Shown one piece after another: positions 49,001 through 64,000 of a DNA stretch of 64,000 bases. This stretch comes from Kryptolebias marmoratus (taxonomy: Eukaryota; Chordata; Actinopteri; Cyprinodontiformes; Rivulidae). Position numbers and translations under genes: made by a program. The stretch lies in assembly GCF_001649575.2 (NCBI RefSeq), contig NC_051449.1, positions 19,809,447-19,873,446 of the forward strand, given 5' to 3'. Every line of letters begins with the position of its first letter. Position 1 is the stretch's first letter. Below the pieces are notes generated by a model, which was not told the DNA's origin, searched no databases, and was given only the letters and a program-made list of their open reading frames with translations.

Positions 49001-51705
49001 TTTTAAAGTCCCATTCAACTGAAAACAGGTTTTTGTTGTGTTTCTATTAATAAGTGTATTGAACTTCAACAAACCCCAGAATAAGTAAATGGGGTGTCAA
49101 ACATTACCCACTGTCATGCTCAACACCGGTACACCACAAGGGTGCATCCTAAGTCCCTCTTTACACATGACTTCTCCCTCATTCACCCCACCCACACCAT
49201 CTGCTGACGACACCACCATCATAAGACTGATAATAAATCATAATGAGACAGACTGCAGGGTGGAGGTTCTGCACCTGACAGAGTGGTGCTCTCATGATAA
49301 CTTAGACTTGAACATCCCAAAAACCAACAGACGTTAGGAAATCGCAGCACACTGAGTTTAGATACATGGAGAAGAGTGGAGAGAGCGCTACAGGTTCCTT
49401 GGTGTCCACATCTTTGACGTCACCTGCTCCACACACGTCTCCCATCAGGTGGGGTGTTTCCTCAGAAAGCCAAAGCTTGTTCATGTCCCTCATCACCTGT
49501 GAACTAACTTCTACCCATCAACAATTTACCCACTGCACATGTACAAAAAACCTGTAAAAACCTGCAGCGGATGGTGTGGTTGGTGCAAAACCACCTGCCC
49601 TCGGTGACATTTACTCTATTTTATAAGACCAAACCCACCCCACTGTTTATTACCTCCCCTGCTTTCTGGTGAAGATTCAGACTAATCAAAACAAATATGA
49701 AACAGTTTCTCCTCATATGCTGTTAAAAGCACAACTCCTCTCTCCTCCCTCTTCACCTAGTCCTGAAGGGGAAACAACTCCTTCCATTACTGATGATGCC
49801 CACTCACTGTTATGCATCCGGTATTGTCACAATACTCAATTTTTTTTTTTTACACTTTACATAGTTTTTATCGAATTTGATCTGTTTTTGCACAATTACT
49901 TCTGCACATGTTGCATCACTGTTTTTACTGCACACACAATCACTTTACATTTGGAGATCTGTACGTACTGTATAATTATGCATCCACACAGTCTGTTAAA
50001 CAAATAGCTTACTCATTAGAGTGTGTTCTGAGATTCTGTCCGAGAGGCTGAATGCAAAGCAATAAACATACAAAAATTCCTGCTTGCATCATCAAGCTAA
50101 ATACCGATACATGCTTTATCAGCGTGCGAATGTGAAGCTGCAGTGGCAGCTTGGGTCAAGTGAAAACCCTCCGTGTTTTTCTGCAGAAACATGACACAGC
50201 TGCAGCCAGAGTGGCATCACGCCCACATTTTTGTGTCAGCATCAGCTGAGGAGGTTAAATTTATCTGATCTATAAAAGGGAATCTCTCAAATGAGGTTAC
50301 GACACACGTTCTGTGGCAGGGGTCGCTGGCATGTGGAACTGAATCTGAGTGTGTGTTTGCAAACAGGCGGCATTTTACTGTTTTATTTTAAGTCTCCAGT
50401 CAAAGTAAACAGGCTCGACTGGAAAATTACACATGTAGAGCAAGAGAAATGGACAAAATTATTATTATGATTAAATAATAGCCTATTGATAATAAATGCA
50501 AAAGATAAGTTGATTACCTGAGTGAGTGTGATCGGTGGCTGTGTGCTGAGATGTATCTTCTGTAGAGTTGGGGGAGTAGAAGTGAATTTTAGGTCCAGCT
50601 TCTGTCAAAGTTTTTGATTGGACCGTCTCTTCTGTAGTGTTGGAGGTTGTGGGTTCAGCTGAGGTTTGATTCCAGCCTGCAGGATGTTGTGTCCACTGTG
50701 GGAGCTCCTCTGGAGACGGCGAGCTTCTACCATGACCGGAGACTGAGGCTGCAGCTGAAAGGAGGGAGAAAGAACCTCTGAGCGCTGAGTTTTATGAATC
50801 AAGGCATAATAAAATTGATCTGGTTTTTATTGTGTACTAAAATTATTGAAATTTAACTTGAAGTGTACAAATAAACACATACCAGATTGCACAATGTAAT
50901 TATTTATTAAACAAAAACAGCCATAAATAGATAAGCTGTTTGTAAAAAAAAAAAAGCCTCAACCTGGGATCGAAGCTGTAGCTTCAAAATTACAAGACCC
51001 AGAACCAACCACTGAGCAACAGCAGACAAATGTTGAAAGAAGCCACAGAAATAGGTAAATCAGATCCACTTGTGGTTGATTTAAACAGTTACAGACACAG
51101 GAAATGGACCTACCATGTTAAAGAAGATGTCCCATTGTTTATCTCCTCTCTGTCTCTAATTTTCTGTGTTCGGTTCATGTCAGCCTGTCTGCTCCAAGCT
51201 GCTGACTGATCATTTATCTTATAATTTTAGTCTCATAAATGGATTTTTAAATAGAAAACCTCCACTACTGGACACAGCAGGTTTTGCTGCAGCTATTCCT
51301 GCATTTAATAAAATCACACCAGCTGAATGTTTGCAGTGGTTGTATCACTGAGTTAAAACCAGCAGAATGTGTCCACAGGGCGGAATATTTTACACCCCAA
51401 TGAGACTCTGTTGGAGCTTTTTTCAGTAACAACTGATAATATGAAATTCATTTATGGATGAACTGAATAATCTAAATGTACAAAATGTAGCCTATTATTA
51501 TTTACTAGTAGCCACTGTATGTTGCATAAGGTAATAGAGATACGTAACAAGCATTCAGCTGTCTGAATGTTCAGGTGAAGGCTGAGAGCATCATCATCAT
51601 CATCAGCTGAGTCCAGATCCCATCATCAGATCAGGTCCTACCTCTCTGCCATGATCCTGTGAGCAGCACCAGCACCGAAAACACTAAATTCATTTCAGCC
51701 CTCAT
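46032..51705 (-). CDS. Unidentified mucin-like type I membrane protein
   Basis: Minus-strand exons: 51705-51642, 50754-50518, 47455-47186, 47095-46929 and 46076-46032 (TGA). They join to 260 residues in one frame. Exon 1 is a signal peptide (MRAEMNLVFSVLVLLTGSWQ). Residues 22-205 are a Ser/Thr/Pro-rich ectodomain without cysteine, as in mucins, with N-glycosylation sites at about N50, N60 and N84. One helix spans about 206-227 (LLAGLLSVFIVTTAVVFIVL). The tail is KFRQRTNHPEFHRLQDLPM|DDLMEDTPLSMYTH with the bar at the last splice junction. The ordered tail and its clean splicing make a real gene very likely. I do not recognise the family; a sialomucin-like adhesion or signalling role is only a guess. 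Introns 2-4 hold LINE pieces, family B and family A repeats. Confidence 0.8.
46130..46420 (-). repeat. Family B repeat copy in the last intron of the mucin-like gene
   Basis: CGTACTACCACACTAAAGTT, AATGTCTGTAGAACTGATTG, CATCCAATGATTATTTCCTG and TGGTTCATGAGATGTTTTGC are the inverse of the 37665 copy. Confidence 0.75.
46465..46880 (+). repeat. Foldback family A copy next to a mucin-gene exon
   Basis: The left end is CTTAAAGGGATAGTTCAGAT. The right end, CTTTAAAGGTCTGAACTGTC, is its inverse. Much of the left arm is deleted after ATTTTACTG. The right end lies about 50 bases from the donor of the membrane-spanning exon at 46929. Confidence 0.75.
48270..48490 (+). mobile_element. LINE reverse-transcriptase fragment
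   Basis: The plus strand reads FADNICSESREQVEGNLERW after LIDEVRQDF-like text in another frame, matching the FADDIVICSESREQVEENLERW region of a fish non-LTR element. About 70 codons with frameshifts remain, in an intron of the mucin-like gene. Confidence 0.7.
49060..49600 (+). mobile_element. L2/Rex1-like LINE reverse-transcriptase fragment
   Basis: Plus-strand text: LNTGTPQGCILSPSLHMT, SADDTTIIRLIINHNET, VLHLTEWCSHDNLDLNIPKT, then in another frame YRFLGVHIF. This is the order found in L2/CR1-group reverse transcriptases of fish (TGAPQGCVLSP, FADDTTVVGLI, LAVWCQDNNLSLNVSKTK, FLGVHI). Stops and frameshifts show it is dead. Confidence 0.75.
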
Positions 51706-52350
51706 GTCGTCAGCTCTCTTGTGTGCAGAGCGCGGACCCTCGGCGGCAGCTCCGTCCTCTCTTTTGGCTCTGATGGTGTTTCTGTTCCGTGATGTGCCAG
51801 GGCTCATCATCGGCGCTAAAAATATCCTGAAGGAGTCGGGCAGAAGAGGAGCGGAGGGGTGGGGCCGCGCGCTGCCTGTTCAACCAGGACAAACACACGC
51901 GACTCGTTTCACTGCGCGTGCGTGCGCGCGCAACACTGATGCCACCGCAAAGCCACGCGCGCGTCCTCCCCTCCCCTTCAAAGCCCAGGTTCATCACCTC
52001 GCTGCTGCTGCTGCGTCTGGAACGCTTCATCTGTTTTCACGCGCTCCAATCACAGGTCGATGCGTCAGAGGCGCAGCTGTGTGCGTCAGGAACGCCGAAC
52101 GAGCACGCGCTCTGCGCAGGTTCATAACTTGTCAGAGGCTTTAAGTGAGGAAAGATCCGGATCCTAAAGCTGAGCATGTGTCTGTGTTTCTGCTGCGAGC
52201 CGACCTCCTTCCCGTCCCCGCAGAGGTCAGCGTGTCACCGCACGCATGCGTGAAGTGTGCTGACAGCTGCGGGATCGGGTCTGGACTCTGGAAGGCATCA
52301 GTTCGGACCATCTCTGTCGAGCAGGATTTCTCGTTTTTAATCATAAGAGA

Positions 52351-52381
<31 letters not shown>

Positions 52382-52401
52382 AGGAAGAGCCGCTGCGTCA
52401 G
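51706..52401. promoter_or_regulatory. Head-to-head promoter region between the mucin-like gene and ipo13
   Basis: The two start codons face away from each other across 696 bases. The stretch is rich in CpG (GCGTGCGTGCGCGCGCAA, AAGCCACGCGCGCGTCC, GTCACCGCACGCATGCGTGA), unlike most of the window. No TATA box is obvious on either side, as is usual for CpG-type promoters. One shared regulatory region is inferred from layout; an A-rich run lies at 52355-52380 just before the ipo13 start. Confidence 0.6.
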
Positions 52402-63263
<10,862 letters not shown>

Positions 63264-64000
63264 GTAACACCACTTCTAACCAGAAGCAAGCCTACACATC
63301 ATATGTTTGTAACTTTACAATACATTAACCTGACGTTCACCAATTAGCCGTAACATTATGACCAGCCTCCTAGTTCTATAAGTGAATCTGTTTGGTCAGC
63401 AACAGGGGTTAAAAATGGGCAGCTAACATCCACACAAATGGCAGGAGCTCTGCCTATCATACACTTACAGAAAATAAAAAAAGTCTAGCACCCAGAGGAA
63501 TTACTTAAAGTTAATTTAGTTTACTATCAGAACAGTGATGGGTGTTCATGGTTTAATCACCAGAGGGCGCACATATGTACTCTAAATGGTGGCATCAGGA
63601 GTGGAGTGATAGTGTTATCAGGAAGATGCCAGAGCAGTCAAAACAGTGAGTGAGGGTCAGCAGACACAGAGGTTGCCCCATAGACCCATTAGACATGTAA
63701 CATTTATGTTGCAGTCCGGCCGTTCATTTACACAACAACAGGGGTCAGATTTTCTGACAGTGAAACTTTTTGAACCCAGGTCTCAGAGTGGAACTTTTGA
63801 ACCCCCCCATTTGCAGGAGTACAGGTGCTGGTCATAAAATTAGAATATCGTGAAAAAGTAGATTGATTTCAGTAATTCCATTTAAAAAGTGAAACTTGTA
63901 TATTATATTCATACATTACATACAAACTCATATATTTCAAATGTTTATTTCGTTTAATTTTGATGATTACAAATGACAACAAATGAAAATCTCAAATTTA
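63264..64000. other. ipo13 last intron, repeat ends, no exon seen
   Basis: The donor gtaaca follows 63263 and no further ipo13 exon was found. At 63340-63366, CACCAATTAGCCGTAACATTA then TGACC resembles a mariner-type terminus. The middle part (63420-63780) is unexplained. Confidence 0.5.
63821..64000 (+). mobile_element. Left end of a fish DNA-transposon-like repeat (cut by window end)
   Basis: ACAGGTGCTGGTCATAAAAT then TAGAATATCGTGAAAAAGT, TTCAGTAATTCCATTTAAAA and AAGTGAAACTTGTATATTAT match a dispersed fish element that I recognise by its opening words. Its class is uncertain, and it continues beyond the window. Confidence 0.6.

Noticed and set aside
51659..52144. 161-codon plus-strand open frame across the mucin-gene signal exon and promoter
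   Set aside because: It runs antisense to the signal-peptide exon and through CpG-rich promoter DNA, with Ala/Arg-rich composition and no family match.

Overview
This 64 kb window is nuclear DNA from a vertebrate, almost certainly a teleost fish. It holds five spliced protein-coding genes with GT-AG introns. The space between them is AT-rich and full of decayed fish-type repeats: Tc1-like elements, RTE/Rex3-like and L2-like LINE pieces, hAT-type MITEs, a SINE-like repeat, and several unnamed families that recur within the window. I see no bacterial or viral genes, no CRISPR array and no convincing tRNA or rRNA gene. The species cannot be read from the sequence.

Layout. (1) 1101-8194, plus strand: a ZYG11-family gene, the substrate receptor of a CUL2-type ubiquitin ligase; its first coding exon is not seen. 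(2) 8195-21756: gene-free and repeat-rich. (3) 21757-33904, minus strand: lrrc52, two coding exons split by an 11.1 kb intron loaded with repeats. (4) 33905-41340: the lrrc52 promoter side, then repeats that include a Tc1-like element with both ends. (5) 41808-42685, plus strand: mgst3, compact and complete, with a promoter-like GC-rich stretch and a non-coding first exon. (6) 42686-46031: repeats. (7) 46032-51705, minus strand: a five-exon gene for a 260-residue mucin-like type I membrane protein that I cannot name. (8) 51706-52401: a GC-rich head-to-head promoter region. (9) 52402 to beyond 63263, plus strand: ipo13, twenty coding exons seen, with the last about 30 residues missing. (10) 63264-64000: repeats.

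The genes are not a pathway: protein degradation (ZYG11), potassium-channel modulation (LRRC52), glutathione and lipid chemistry (MGST3), an unknown surface protein, and nuclear transport (IPO13). The lrrc52-mgst3 neighbourhood is also known from human chromosome 1q, while human IPO13 and ZYG11A/B lie on 1p, so the block looks like a rearranged piece of one ancestral chromosome (inference).

I found no new molecular system. The points most worth a second look are the unnamed mucin-like gene, a foldback repeat family with about nine copies, a dated chain of nested insertions, a GT microsatellite that forms an ipo13 3' splice site next to a 27-nt exon, and a probable assembly duplication near 30.2-30.4 kb. 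All exon coordinates come from reading splice sites by eye. For each gene the exon lengths add up to an open frame, which is a strong internal check.
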